DNA of 64,000 bases, taken from contig DAOULV010000018.1 in NCBI GenBank assembly GCA_034416335.1, positions 62,001 to 126,000 of the forward strand. Direction: 5' to 3'. The translations under genes were made by a program, and so were the position numbers. The notes under the pieces were generated by a model that saw only the letters and a list, made by a program, of their open reading frames with translations, had not been told where the DNA came from and did no database searches. Positions 52,782-62,149 of this stretch are shown here, in pieces (the first letter of the stretch is position 1; each line of letters starts with the position of its first letter). The stretch comes from MGML01 sp034416335. GTDB lineage: Bacteria; Chloroflexota; Dehalococcoidia; Dehalococcoidales; UBA2162.

Positions 52782-53828
52782 TTAGCTTCTTGACCTCGCC
52801 CCCCTGGCATAATTTACCCTGCCTACCCAAAATTCTTCATCATCTTCACGCGGGGTTACTCCTATAGCTTTCAAACCTGCTCTCATTGCCTGTCTTGCCT
52901 GGTGGGGGAGTCTGGCACCCGGTTGCCTGAATAAACCTCCATTACCACCTGCAAGCCAGTCCAGGTATTTGATTCCTAAATATCCGCCACCGCTTTGATA
53001 CAGACCGACTTTCATGGCGTTCATATGTATGGGAGACAGTTCCCAGTAAAGGTCCATAGCTTTATCGAATTCACCTTCCTGGAAAAGATTGAACAACTTG
53101 ACGATTCGGCTTTCGGTGAAATCCTCTCCATCATAGATGACGTACTTGCCCGGACCGGCCCACTGCTGTTTGTATTTCGGAATAGTTATCGGCCATTCTT
53201 CCGGTTCGCCTGACTGCTGCAGGATCTGGTCGCCGACCAGGTGATGGATTTGAGCCATCTTGCCGAAGCCATCGGCGATATAGACCTTGGCTGCAACAAC
53301 ATTTGGTATTTCAGCTATTCGCGCTACAAGGTAAGGGTTGAAATGACTCGGGTGAAATCTTCCGAAGTCGAAAATAGGCTTGGGCCAGAAGTCTACACAA
53401 AGATTTACGGAATCACATATCTTTTTGGTTATCTGATAAATATCTTCTTCATCTTTGGCATAGAAGTTTCCCGGGTACCCAAAAAGCGTGTGAGTGCCAC
53501 CGACTTTTTCGAAATGTTTGAGTAATTCGATATCCTGTTCGACATCATCGATACCAGTGGTAACAGATACCAGTATTTTACCTTTAGCCTCATCACAGAC
53601 AATCTCCATGAACCGCTTTCGTTCTTCAAAGGTCATCACAGCGATCATCGTTTCACAGAGTACGCTGAACATCCCCTTGCGGATATTATGCTGGACATCC
53701 CACCTGATACCTTCTTCATCGAGTTCCGAGAGGTCCGGGGTGAAAGAAGGAGCGACAGCTCCGTCCAGACCGTGGTAATTCTTTCGAGCCCATTCTTTTG
53801 CTTCCGATTTGGTAAATTCTAATGCCAT
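52782..53828 (-). CDS. DapA/NAL-family aldolase 1
   Basis: A 348-aa (beta/alpha)8 class I aldolase or dehydratase of the dihydrodipicolinate synthase family. The Schiff-base lysine is probably K181 (NVVAAKVY) and GYPGNFY near 117-123 takes the place of the usual YYNKP loop with its tyrosine. The C-terminal region is extended by about 50 residues. The unusual loop means the substrate is a keto acid other than those of DapA. It shares a distinctive start (MALEFTKSEAKxWAxKN) with the next gene. Confidence 0.83.
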   Translation of the reverse strand: MALEFTKSEAKEWARKNYHGLDGAVAPSFTPDLSELDEEGIRWDVQHNIRKGMFSVLCETMIAVMTFEERKRFMEIVCDEAKGKILVSVTTGIDDVEQDIELLKHFEKVGGTHTLFGYPGNFYAKDEEDIYQITKKICDSVNLCVDFWPKPIFDFGRFHPSHFNPYLVARIAEIPNVVAAKVYIADGFGKMAQIHHLVGDQILQQSGEPEEWPITIPKYKQQWAGPGKYVIYDGEDFTESRIVKLFNLFQEGEFDKAMDLYWELSPIHMNAMKVGLYQSGGGYLGIKYLDWLAGGNGGLFRQPGARLPHQARQAMRAGLKAIGVTPREDDEEFWVGRVNYARGARSRS

Positions 53829-53889
53829 TTATTTTGCCTTCCTTTTAAATTATTATGTTCGGCAGAACTGATACGAGGGTAAATATTAA

Positions 53890-54951
53890 TTAGTACTGCT
53901 TCATCCTTGCCCCTTTGGCATAATTTACCCTGCCTACGAAAAACTCCTCCTCGTTCTCACGCAGCGGCACTCCCAATCCCCTGGCACGGGCTCTCATCAT
54001 ATCCTTTTGATAATCGTACAGCCTCTGACCCATAGGCTGTCTTACCATGCCACCGTTACCACCGAGTAACCATTGCGAATATTTATCGGGAAGAGTGTTG
54101 ACAATTCCCGTATTAAAATAGGAATCCGCTCCTCCTCCCATTCCACCGCCGCCCGGGATACCTTTCATAAAGTCCCAGTACAACTCCATTGCTTCATCTA
54201 CTTTGCCTTCTACAAACGTATTGAACAGTTTCACCATCCGGGGGTTATCAGGAGTCTGAGAAGTGTCATACGGACCGGCTCCCGCCCACTGCTGACCGTA
54301 TTGAAGGATTGTGATAGGCCAATTAACCTGTACGGGATCGTTAACCAGAACCCTGTCGCCTATAAGCCGGAAAGAATCGACCATAAAACCGATAGGACCG
54401 CCTCCGCAAAGTTTCATCCCGACTACGTTCGGGATATCGGCTATCTGCTGGAGAGTATCCAGCGGGAAATAGCTCGGGTGCATATTCCTTACGTGAAGTC
54501 TGCCGGCATAGAAATTTACGGCAAGGTTGGTAGAGTCACACATTAACTTGTACTCGCGGTATATTTCATCCGGTGTCCTCGGATAAAACTGGACCGGGTG
54601 ACCGAGCAATATAAAAGTGCCGCCTACCTTCTCGAAATGGTGCATCATCTCTACATCTTCTTCAACGGTGTTCTGTAATATGGTCATCGAAACGTGGATT
54701 TTGTCCTTTGCTTCGTCACATACTATTTCCACGAACTGCTTACGCTCTTCAAAAGTCATTGCGCTGGCCTCGACGGCGCAGAGTATGCAGCTCAACTGGT
54801 GAGATATCAGGTAGTTAACGTCCCATCTGATACCTTCCTCGTCCAGTCCGGACAGATCCGGGGTATAGGATGCATGAATGACTCCCTCCAGTCCCTTCAG
54901 ATTTTTCTTGGCCCATTGTTTCGCCTCTGATTTAGTGAACTCTAAAGCCAT
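53890..54951 (-). CDS. DapA/NAL-family aldolase 2
   Basis: A 353-aa paralogue of the previous aldolase with Schiff-base lysine K180 (NVVGMKLC) and GHPVQFY at the loop where copy 1 has GYPGNFY. The middle differs and a Gly-rich insert (GGGGMGGGAD) is present after the barrel. The shared start and end indicate tandem duplication followed by divergence, giving either a heteromeric enzyme or two related substrates. Confidence 0.83.
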   Translation of the reverse strand: MALEFTKSEAKQWAKKNLKGLEGVIHASYTPDLSGLDEEGIRWDVNYLISHQLSCILCAVEASAMTFEERKQFVEIVCDEAKDKIHVSMTILQNTVEEDVEMMHHFEKVGGTFILLGHPVQFYPRTPDEIYREYKLMCDSTNLAVNFYAGRLHVRNMHPSYFPLDTLQQIADIPNVVGMKLCGGGPIGFMVDSFRLIGDRVLVNDPVQVNWPITILQYGQQWAGAGPYDTSQTPDNPRMVKLFNTFVEGKVDEAMELYWDFMKGIPGGGGMGGGADSYFNTGIVNTLPDKYSQWLLGGNGGMVRQPMGQRLYDYQKDMMRARARGLGVPLRENEEEFFVGRVNYAKGARMKQY

Positions 54952-55038
54952 TTTGTTCCCCTTTCTTATAAAACCACGTTATATATAATTAATTACGTCA
55001 GTATTCATAGAAAATTCGTACCGGTTTCTGTTACCTCC

Positions 55039-56817
55039 TCATCTCCATTCATCAACCGATGCCGTCCCCATGTAACGAAAATCTCCCGCCATCCAGAACG
55101 CATCCGTTCCCCCTCCTATCACCAGCATCTCGACCGGTGCATTACTCGAGATAAGCGGGTGTGCTGTTTTTCCTTCCGGTGGAAGTTTTAACCAGGATGC
55201 GAACGGCTCTTTCCCAGCTTTGCCGGATTCCAGGTCGTCTGGCATAGCCGCCCAGTAGGTCCAGGCACTCATATAGGCATTTTCCTTTATCCACTGGCCT
55301 ATCTGTTCTTTACTTTTAAAGCCTTCATCCTTGAGATCCTGTGCCGTTACCGGACTTAATATGAAGGTTGCCTGAGTTCCGGGACTTAATCCGAGAGTGT
55401 GATGCGTACCGGCTCCGCTGGTTTCAAAACTGACAAGCTGCTCCTTCATTATTTCGTGATGCGGATACGGTTTATAGGCAGCGTAGTTCAGCAGACTCCA
55501 TCCGCCTAAAAGACTTATAACGCTTTCCTCTGCCTTATAGCCCTTCTGTGCATGCAGAGGGCTCCATCCTTCGGGCATCGCTTCTTCATTTTCCGCGCAG
55601 CACAGGTTATTGTAATTGGTATTATTACCGATATCACCCAGATAAGATTCACCAAGGATAGAACCTCCCAGATTCTTTGAAATGAGAGTCCACGCTCTTC
55701 CTATGACGGCATTAGCCTGATTAAAAGGTCCCAGTGCACTAAGACCGCTGTTCATATTTATCTCTTTGCGTATCGGTCCGTTGACGACGACCATCCTGCA
55801 CATAGAGGTAGCGGAGCTGAACAACGAAGTTGTGCCGGTAGAGGCTATGGCAAGTATCACCGGTAAATGTTCTTTCCTGGCTCCTGCCATAACTGCGTTG
55901 ATAGCAACATGCTCAACGGTATATTCCCAGGCTTCGTGGGGAGGAGAAGGCTGCATGGTTACAGGCATTTTCTCCATTTCACCACCTGCTCTGACGCCAC
56001 CGCCAAGCATTCTCATGGAACGTTCCCAGGCTTCGTTGGGAGGGATAGGCTGCATTACCCCGATTACCTCATCGGGTTTATGACTGGTCCCCTTGAGTAT
56101 CTCGGTAACTCTTTCTTCGGTGGGGAGGATTATCGGGAGACCATCGGTCCATCCGTTCTCAAGAAAGAGCCGTTCCAGGTTCTCGGGAGTATCAGGTTCC
56201 AGCAGCCTTGGCCTCGGTCTTTCTATTGTCCCGGTCTTCCTTTCTTCTTCGGTTGTCGGTCCGGTCAGTGCTTCGACAATTCCCGATATAACCGGTCTTC
56301 CGTTTATCGGGTCGTCACCTTCCAGATATTTCCGGTGCACTTCGAGCGACCTGTTCGCGAAGGGATAGGGTACCCAGGTAAATCTAATACCGGGTATTCC
56401 CTTCTTAAAAGCGAATTTCCTTATCAAGTCCGGAAACGCCTCGGTTACGACGGGCGCTGTAGGCAGCCCCATTGTCTCCAGTATCGAGCAAAAGATAATG
56501 ACCGAAGGCGCGCAGGTATCAAGCTGACCTATACCCATTATCACCCCGTCACCCTTTTCTTTGATTTCAGCCCACAGGTCCGGATCGTTATTGAAATATG
56601 TACCCGTCTTTATCCTGAGTTCGAATGTTGTTTTGGGGTATCTGCCGGATAACAGCTTTTGCATTTCTTCAAAAAACTGGTGCGTTCGCGGGAAATTCAT
56701 GTCTACGATGTATATTGTCTTGCCTTCAAGAGTATCGAGCCGGGGTGCCATGGGCACCAGCTGTATTGGAGGAGCTTTACCTTGCGGATTCAACACGGAT
56801 ATTTTTTCACTCGTCAT
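55039..56817 (-). CDS. UGSC-like domain protein with large C-terminal domain, copy 2
   Basis: A 592-aa paralogue of the 46455-48212 protein. The N-terminal domain starts LEGKTIYIVDMNFPRTH. The UGSC position reads GIGQLDTCAPS: the selenocysteine is replaced but one Cys remains (C of DTC). The C-terminal domain has the same DGLPIILPTEERVTEIL and AINAVMAGARKEHLPVI segments, plus an insertion after GVMQPIPP. The retention of a Cys here but not in copy 1 suggests functional divergence. No named activity. Confidence 0.72.
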   Translation of the reverse strand: MTSEKISVLNPQGKAPPIQLVPMAPRLDTLEGKTIYIVDMNFPRTHQFFEEMQKLLSGRYPKTTFELRIKTGTYFNNDPDLWAEIKEKGDGVIMGIGQLDTCAPSVIIFCSILETMGLPTAPVVTEAFPDLIRKFAFKKGIPGIRFTWVPYPFANRSLEVHRKYLEGDDPINGRPVISGIVEALTGPTTEEERKTGTIERPRPRLLEPDTPENLERLFLENGWTDGLPIILPTEERVTEILKGTSHKPDEVIGVMQPIPPNEAWERSMRMLGGGVRAGGEMEKMPVTMQPSPPHEAWEYTVEHVAINAVMAGARKEHLPVILAIASTGTTSLFSSATSMCRMVVVNGPIRKEINMNSGLSALGPFNQANAVIGRAWTLISKNLGGSILGESYLGDIGNNTNYNNLCCAENEEAMPEGWSPLHAQKGYKAEESVISLLGGWSLLNYAAYKPYPHHEIMKEQLVSFETSGAGTHHTLGLSPGTQATFILSPVTAQDLKDEGFKSKEQIGQWIKENAYMSAWTYWAAMPDDLESGKAGKEPFASWLKLPPEGKTAHPLISSNAPVEMLVIGGGTDAFWMAGDFRYMGTASVDEWR

Positions 56818-56894
56818 GTCGGTCCGTTTCCTTTCTTAATTTTCGCCATACACAGGTCACCGATATCAGAAATATCTCTTCGAAAATAATATTC

Positions 56895-58196
56895 TTAGTA
56901 AGCAGCGTACTCCTTTATTTTTTTAACCAGCTCTTTTTGTTCCCTGGCAGAAGTATTATGAGGCAGTGCAATCATAAGCATAAGCCCGCCGCCTTTGCCG
57001 CATTTCTTAATCAGGTCCTTGTAATAAGCCAGGGCTTCATCAGAGGTAGAATATCGTAAAGATTTGGGAACACTGCCGATGATACAGGTATGACCGCCGA
57101 GGATTTCTTTTGCCTGAACTACATCCATATGTTCTACGGAGGCTACCGCTTTCCCCTTCGGCAGTTCGAGCATGCATTTCAGTCTGTCTCCGAAATGTGC
57201 TTCGAATACGGGGTTTGGGACATAGCCGAGGTCAATAGAAGTCAGCATCGATTTTTTGAGAGTAGGCCAGTAGAACTTCTCAAAGTGCTGTTTGGACATA
57301 AAAGATTTGTCTCCACGCCACAACGGCATAAATACTCTCTTCGGATTGCCTCTTGTGTTAGGGTTGGCGGGAGATGCCCTGGCTATATTCCTTTCGAGAA
57401 TTGCTTCACAGGCTTTTATGACGTTATCGGGCTGCCGGTAGATGTCCAGCATTGAGCCTTTCATGCCGCGTAAAAAGCTGGAAAGGATGTCGAAAGGAGC
57501 AATCCCGGCACCTCCAACGTGGGAAAAAGGCGGGAAGCCGAGTGAAGCCATGTCTTCCTGAAGGTTACCCATCGCCTCGCGGAACTTCTTTAATTCTCTG
57601 CCGGCTTTGTCCAGAGTTCGGGCAAGCTTTTTAAATTCCGGATTGGAGAACATATCTACAATCCCTTCGAATCCGTTCATCAGAAGGCTGAGCGGTGGGA
57701 GTTTGGCAAACGGCGCCAGGCTTCCGTAAAGCCGCGGCAGATAATAACGTATTATGAAGTCAGAGGGATCCTTTAGGAAGATATCGTACTCATCTTCTTT
57801 CATCCACTCGCCTTCGACGAACTGATACTCGTAATCGGGCGGTAACGGACCTCCCGGCCACAGCTTATTTTTAACATCGAGTGTTGCCAGAGTCTCTCCT
57901 GACGTACTGAAGCTTCCGCTTGCCATATCCGGTTCAAGATTAAGGGTCTCTTTAATTAAGGCTTGTCTCCAAGCTGATGGATCGTAATAAGCAGCGGAAT
58001 TGGGTAGGTTGGAGTGTTCACCGGGATTACCAAAGATAAAAAGCGGTATCCTGTCCGGCTGTTTTAAATTGATAGCATCCCTGACTCTTTTTTCTCTTTC
58101 TTCATAAAGCTGTTCCGGTGTTTTGCCTGTCTCTTTCTGGATTTGTTCCCGTAAGGCTTCGATTTCCTGAGTCTGCTGCGAACGAAGGTCAGTCAT
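56895..58196 (-). CDS. Uroporphyrinogen decarboxylase-fold protein 2 (methyltransferase-like)
   Basis: The 433-aa URO-D-fold protein has KQPDRIPLFIFG near 44-55, GGAGIAPFDILSSFLRGMKGSMLDIYRQPDNVIKACEAI near 226-262 and EKFYWPTLKKSM, the same block order as the 50326 gene, to which it is paralogous. Like that protein it lacks HemE-specific residues. An N-terminal stretch of about 35 residues is predicted to be helical and charged (QQTQEIEALREQIQKETG). AGGAG precedes the ATG. Confidence 0.8.
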   Translation of the reverse strand: MTDLRSQQTQEIEALREQIQKETGKTPEQLYEEREKRVRDAINLKQPDRIPLFIFGNPGEHSNLPNSAAYYDPSAWRQALIKETLNLEPDMASGSFSTSGETLATLDVKNKLWPGGPLPPDYEYQFVEGEWMKEDEYDIFLKDPSDFIIRYYLPRLYGSLAPFAKLPPLSLLMNGFEGIVDMFSNPEFKKLARTLDKAGRELKKFREAMGNLQEDMASLGFPPFSHVGGAGIAPFDILSSFLRGMKGSMLDIYRQPDNVIKACEAILERNIARASPANPNTRGNPKRVFMPLWRGDKSFMSKQHFEKFYWPTLKKSMLTSIDLGYVPNPVFEAHFGDRLKCMLELPKGKAVASVEHMDVVQAKEILGGHTCIIGSVPKSLRYSTSDEALAYYKDLIKKCGKGGGLMLMIALPHNTSAREQKELVKKIKEYAAY

Positions 58197-58310
58197 AATT
58201 CTCCTTTCAGCAACCGTATTACAGGTGATTTCTATAGTCTTATGCAGTTGTTTAGCTGATTTTACTCTTCTGCCAGTGGTGTTACCTTGAACAATTACTC
58301 GCTCGTAATG

Positions 58311-58742
58311 TCAATAGCCTATTCTGTATAGTTGAGTCAGTCTGGTTACTTTTTCAGGATTGGTTTCAAGAAAAACTCTTACCTTTGTTATCTTGATGTC
58401 CCGGTCATCACCGATCTTGAGGTTATACAGGGCATTCATTCTCAACTCGAGCAGGACTTTTCCGGTTGCTCTCTCGATGGCTTGTGTTTTAAGCAATGCA
58501 CCCACTTCGTTTTGTTTTTCATCGATGAAGAGGTGTTCAACGGTAAGTTTATCCTGGATTTCAGGATGGTTAAGGCAGCTCTCGTACCACTGCTCGCGAC
58601 TGGTCACCATATCGTCGAATGATAGTTCAGGAGCATAAAACTTATCCATAACGTGATGGGTTTCCGCAACCTGACCGTATTCGCTATAGGCCTTTGCATA
58701 TTCGTTCATAAAACGAATGATATTATCGTACATCGATTCCAC
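58311..58742 (-). CDS. NTF2/SnoaL-like protein
   Basis: A 143-aa protein when started at the GTG at 58742, which is 7 nt after the AGGAGG ribosome site at 58750-58755; an ATG 21 nt upstream overlaps that site and is less likely. FYAPELSFDD near 37-46, then strands ending in KITKVRVFLET, fit the SnoaL/NTF2 fold. In catabolic operons such proteins are often dehydratases or isomerases, or simple ligand carriers. No catalytic pair can be confirmed. First gene of the 58742-to-50326 operon. Confidence 0.65.
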   Translation of the reverse strand: MESMYDNIIRFMNEYAKAYSEYGQVAETHHVMDKFYAPELSFDDMVTSREQWYESCLNHPEIQDKLTVEHLFIDEKQNEVGALLKTQAIERATGKVLLELRMNALYNLKIGDDRDIKITKVRVFLETNPEKVTRLTQLYRIGY

Positions 58743-58763
58743 AGGCTTACCTCCTTTTTTCAT

Positions 58764-59112
58764 CGATCCCGGATACGAAATCTCTCAACATATTCGCCTG
58801 CCCCATTCCATTTTCGATCAAGAAACACTTTAATATTATGTACGTGTAGTTGCCCGGGCAGTATCGATTTGTGATATGATATCGTATACGTATATCGATT
58901 ACGACATCTTACTTTATTGTTTCACCAAATGCAAGGGGAAATACCTTAGTCAATCAAGTCTGGCGAGTGCGAAATCCGGAAAAAATAAAAATACTGTACA
59001 GGGAAATATCGGACTGTATATAATGCCGGTAATAGCTGGATTCGTAATTATAGTAGATAGAAATTTTGCGGATATAGTATTATTACAAAAAATTAATCAA
59101 GGGATATGACAT
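58764..59112. other. Divergent intergenic region between NTF2-like and alpha/beta-hydrolase genes
   Basis: No gene is present. The centre holds the ATATGATATCGTATA operator-like motif (58874-58888) and a second TACGTATAT element just after it. AT-rich sequence toward 59112 includes likely -10 sites for the alpha/beta-hydrolase. Confidence 0.6.
58874..58895 (+). promoter_or_regulatory. Operator-like motif shared with the MarR upstream region
   Basis: ATATGATATCGTATA (58874-58888) is identical to the reverse complement of 49564-49578 beside the MarR gene, and is followed by CGTATAT. It lies between two divergent genes, so binding here could control both the long minus-strand operon and the plus-strand hydrolase. 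Confidence 0.55.
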
Positions 59113-59904
59113 ATGAAACACGAAGAAGGCCGATTTACGGGATCCATGAATTTCAATATTTATTACCAGAAATGGCTGCAGGAAGGAGAACTGAAAGCAA
59201 TATTACTGATAGCTCACGGATATGCCGAACACAGCGGACGTTACGGTAATGTTGTTAACTATTTCGTGCCGGAAAAATATGGGGTATACGCTCTCGATCA
59301 CCGCGGACACGGAAAGTCCGACGGAAAAATCGATGAAGTCGGTGACTTCTCCAAATTTGTGGCTGATCTTAAGACTTTCTTTGATATAATTCGCCGGGGA
59401 AACCCTGATAAGAAAGTTTTCCTTATCGGGCACAGCATGGGCTCGGTAATCAGTCTGCTATACACACTGAAATATCAAAATGAACTTGCCGGTCTGATAA
59501 CTTCAGGAGCCGGTCTGTCAAAACCCGGTGAACCTTTGATGCCGCGGCGGCCATCGAACCAGCCTCTGGATTCATCTTTTTTAAGTCATGACCCGGAGGT
59601 AATAAAAGCATATGAAAACGATCCGCTTGTTTACCGGGGTCCGATACCGGACACCATAGAGTCGGGAATGAGGAACGGTGCGGAGCAGCTTCCCAATGAT
59701 GTCGCCGGGATAAAAATTCCGGTACTTATAATGGCGGGAGATGCTGTAGCGGATGGCGCTCGAAGCCAGGTGCTGTACGAACTTATCGGTTCTGAAGACA
59801 AGACAATCAGGCGATACCCGGGGCTGAGACACGAGATATTTAATGAACCGGAACATCCGCAGGTAATGGCAGACATGAAAGAATGGCTGGAATCCCACCT
59901 GTAA
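59113..59904 (+). CDS. Alpha/beta hydrolase, monoacylglycerol lipase-like
   Basis: The 263-aa protein shows AHGYAEHSGRY near residues 35-45, DHRGHGKSDG near 61-70, nucleophile GHSMGS near 112-117, Asp-bearing LIMAGDAVADG near 210-220 and the catalytic His in LRHEIFNE near 243-250. This is the Hydrolase_4 (lysophospholipase/monoglyceride lipase) family. No signal sequence. It could hydrolyse an ester tied to the catabolic cluster. Convergent neighbours only. Confidence 0.88.
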   Translation: MKHEEGRFTGSMNFNIYYQKWLQEGELKAILLIAHGYAEHSGRYGNVVNYFVPEKYGVYALDHRGHGKSDGKIDEVGDFSKFVADLKTFFDIIRRGNPDKKVFLIGHSMGSVISLLYTLKYQNELAGLITSGAGLSKPGEPLMPRRPSNQPLDSSFLSHDPEVIKAYENDPLVYRGPIPDTIESGMRNGAEQLPNDVAGIKIPVLIMAGDAVADGARSQVLYELIGSEDKTIRRYPGLRHEIFNEPEHPQVMADMKEWLESHL

Positions 59905-60078
59905 TCGTTGATTCGAAGTAACTGTCACCGAACCAGCATCTTTTACAAACCGGTGGTACTATTTTCAATTCCGGCAGACAAGACTTAAGGATAGTATTAA
60001 TTTAAAGACTTCATGCCTTATGAATCCAAAACTGAGCGACCGGTAATTTCCGATATAAAAGCAACTGGAGAAGTACGA

Positions 60079-60249
60079 ATGTTAAAACAGACAGAGTCCA
60101 AATGGTATCCTTTGAATCCGGATCTAGTTTTATATAACGGTAACATCATAACGGTGGACAACGATTTCTCAATTGCTGAAGCGGTAGCTGTCAAAGATGC
60201 CTGGATTATTGAGGTCGGTCGGCTGTTCCTTCTAACATATCTTCGATAA
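60079..60249 (+). pseudogene. Truncated N-terminal fragment of a YtcJ-like amidohydrolase
   Basis: The frame encodes PDLVLYNGNIITVDNDFSIAEAVAVKDAWIIEVG, the typical first beta-sandwich of YtcJ-type amidohydrolases (compare the complete protein at 21247-22797). It then runs into RLFLLTYLR and stops. The break coincides with the 3' end of the convergent flavodoxin gene (60206), so the rest of the gene was lost in a deletion or rearrangement. An upstream in-frame extension to 60013 is possible but looks unrelated. Confidence 0.75.
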
Positions 60250-60853
60250 AATATTGCGCTTTCAGCAGATCTTTTTCGTTAGGTCTGTCACGAATATCTC
60301 CGTGGAAGGTCCTCGGTGTCGGATTATCAAGATATTTACCCGGACAGCAAAACTTGCCGATAAACTGAAACCCGATATGCTCAAGCTCCAGCGCCAGCAA
60401 CTGTACTGCAGGTTCAGCTTCTTTGGGACCGAATTCGTATCCGGCATACGTGATAAAAACGACCGCTCTTGGAGCATCGGAGTCCAGGACTATTTTTCTG
60501 TGGTCTATCGCAGGTTTTCTATTACGAGGGATTTCCGGTACCGGTTCGTTTATATAAGGTATAGTTTCATCCCTGTTACCCAGGACAATACGAGGGTCCA
60601 TACCCGTCCTGAATCCTCTGAGCATATTCAGTATCTCGTTGTATGGCAGATGTGCCCTGAGCCCGGAGCCGGCACAGATGAAATCATAATCATGAATATT
60701 GAAAGGAGGCCTGAGAATATCCTCTGCTCTTTTTTCAACTTTAAAAATATCGCATTGCCAGCCTTGATTTTCAAAAGTCTCCTTAAACCTTAATGCTACT
60801 TTTTCCGTATTGCCTGTGTACGATGAATATGTGATCAAACACCTGTTATTCAT
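60206..60853 (-). CDS. Flavodoxin-family protein
   Basis: A 215-aa flavodoxin-like protein: ITYSSYTGNTEKVA near 8-21 is the FMN phosphate loop, DYDFICAGSGLRAHLPY near 54-70 the second loop. It ends PNEKDLLKAQYFIEDML. Longer than classical flavodoxins (about 150 aa), it resembles EFR-type or anaerobic electron carriers, possibly fed by the AORs. Its 3' end overlaps the truncated amidohydrolase fragment. Confidence 0.82.
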   Translation of the reverse strand: MNNRCLITYSSYTGNTEKVALRFKETFENQGWQCDIFKVEKRAEDILRPPFNIHDYDFICAGSGLRAHLPYNEILNMLRGFRTGMDPRIVLGNRDETIPYINEPVPEIPRNRKPAIDHRKIVLDSDAPRAVVFITYAGYEFGPKEAEPAVQLLALELEHIGFQFIGKFCCPGKYLDNPTPRTFHGDIRDRPNEKDLLKAQYFIEDMLEGTADRPQ

Positions 60854-61231
60854 TGAAACCTCTGTTGTTAAATTTACAGGTCTATATCATACTTCATTAT
60901 CCGTCATATTGCATCCGGATTTAAGAAACAACAAGGTAAAAAAATCTCTGACATAAAATTCGTGAACAAAAAAGTTCACGAATTTAAGCCTGAAAACCAA
61001 GTATTTGTTACCATTAAAGCAACCGAAATATACACTTTTTGATGCACAGGAATATAATATCCGTCCTGTGCAAATTAGTTCATTAACCTCGAACAGATAC
61101 TGATATATATGATACTGTACTTGATTTAATAACCAGTAACCAACAGATGTCTTACCAGGAAACACATGAAGTGGGTCAACCTGCCAGTTAAAATGTTATA
61201 ATAACTATAAAGCGTCAATGGAGATAATAAA
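60854..61231. other. Gene-free interval with perfect hairpin
   Basis: No gene is convincing. AAATTCGTGAAC-AAAAAA-GTTCACGAATTT (60956-60985) is a perfect 12-bp inverted repeat. It could be an operator or a bidirectional hairpin; there is no U-run on either side to make it a clear terminator. TGTTATAAT (TATAAT at 61197-61202) is a probable -10 box for the PAC2 gene. Confidence 0.5.
60956..60985. repeat. Perfect inverted repeat, 12-bp arms
   Basis: AAATTCGTGAAC and GTTCACGAATTT flank a six-A loop. It lies upstream of both flavodoxin (minus) and PAC2 (plus) genes; repressor binding is plausible. Confidence 0.6.
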
Positions 61232-62149
61232 GTGGATGGAACAGATAATCTGACGTATATAGATAAGCCACCACTGAGAAACCCTTACCTGGTTTGCGGC
61301 CTGGATGGCTGGCTCAACAGCGGTAATGTGGCTGTGGGTGGTATTAAATATCTTATCGGGCAGTTCAAGGCTAAGCTTTTCGCTGAAATTCAGACCTCTC
61401 GTTACCATGTCTACCAGATTCCCGGCGTGCATAGCGCCCGTCCTGTATTTAAAATGGAGGATGGAGTCATCAAAGAAACCGAATTCCCGAAGAACCAGTT
61501 TTATTATGCGGGAAATCCTTCTTCCGAACATGATATTATATTTTTCCAAGGTATCGAGCCTAATCTTTACTGGGAAGAATATGGAGATACGGTACTTTCT
61601 CTTGCCCGGGATTTCGGAGTTACGCGGATATATACCTTCGGCGCCATATACGACCGGTCGCCATATAATCGCGAACCCAAGATAACCTGCACCTGCACCA
61701 GTGCTAAAATCAGAGATGAGATGGAAAAGTACAATGTCATAATGTCCAGCCGGGAAGGTATGGCAACTATCAACCTTTTGCTCCTGCATGCTTTTCAGAA
61801 GGGCGGTCTCGACGGTGTAAACCTGACAGTCAGGGTCCCTTATTATCCTGAGTTCAGCGTAGGCCTTGATTACAGCCCCAGATCGATGAAAGCGGTACTC
61901 GAAAGACTTAATCATTCAATGAAAATGGGAATGAATTTCAGTGACCTTGATAAAGAAATAATTGAAATTGAAGGTAAACTCGACTCTGTCAGAAAGGGAA
62001 ATGCTGAATTCAACACATATCTGGAAGAATTGGAAAAAAACTATACCGAAACGCCCTATCAGGAACCATTCGACATTTCACCGGATGAAGCGGTAAGATT
62101 CGCAGAAGAATTATTGAAAGACAACAGAGACCGTAACAAAGACCAATAA
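61232..62149 (+). CDS. PAC2 family protein
   Basis: A 305-aa PAC2-domain (proteasome assembly chaperone-like) protein. PYLVCGLDGWLNSGNVAVGGIKYL near 18-41 and FQGIEPNLYWEEYGDTVLSLARDFGV near 105-130 are typical, as is IYTFGAIYDRSPYNREPKI. PAC2 proteins in bacteria and archaea have no settled function. The C-terminal 60 residues are helical and acidic. GTG start at 61232, with GGAGA upstream. Confidence 0.82.
   Translation: MDGTDNLTYIDKPPLRNPYLVCGLDGWLNSGNVAVGGIKYLIGQFKAKLFAEIQTSRYHVYQIPGVHSARPVFKMEDGVIKETEFPKNQFYYAGNPSSEHDIIFFQGIEPNLYWEEYGDTVLSLARDFGVTRIYTFGAIYDRSPYNREPKITCTCTSAKIRDEMEKYNVIMSSREGMATINLLLLHAFQKGGLDGVNLTVRVPYYPEFSVGLDYSPRSMKAVLERLNHSMKMGMNFSDLDKEIIEIEGKLDSVRKGNAEFNTYLEELEKNYTETPYQEPFDISPDEAVRFAEELLKDNRDRNKDQ

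Noticed and set aside
60956..60985. Perfect hairpin as a Rho-independent terminator
   Set aside because: No T-run follows on either strand and both neighbouring genes start, not end, near it; kept as an inverted repeat of unknown role.
60887..61165. 92-codon minus-strand frame between flavodoxin and PAC2
   Set aside because: Runs through the hairpin repeat, has no ribosome site or domain and AT-rich random composition.
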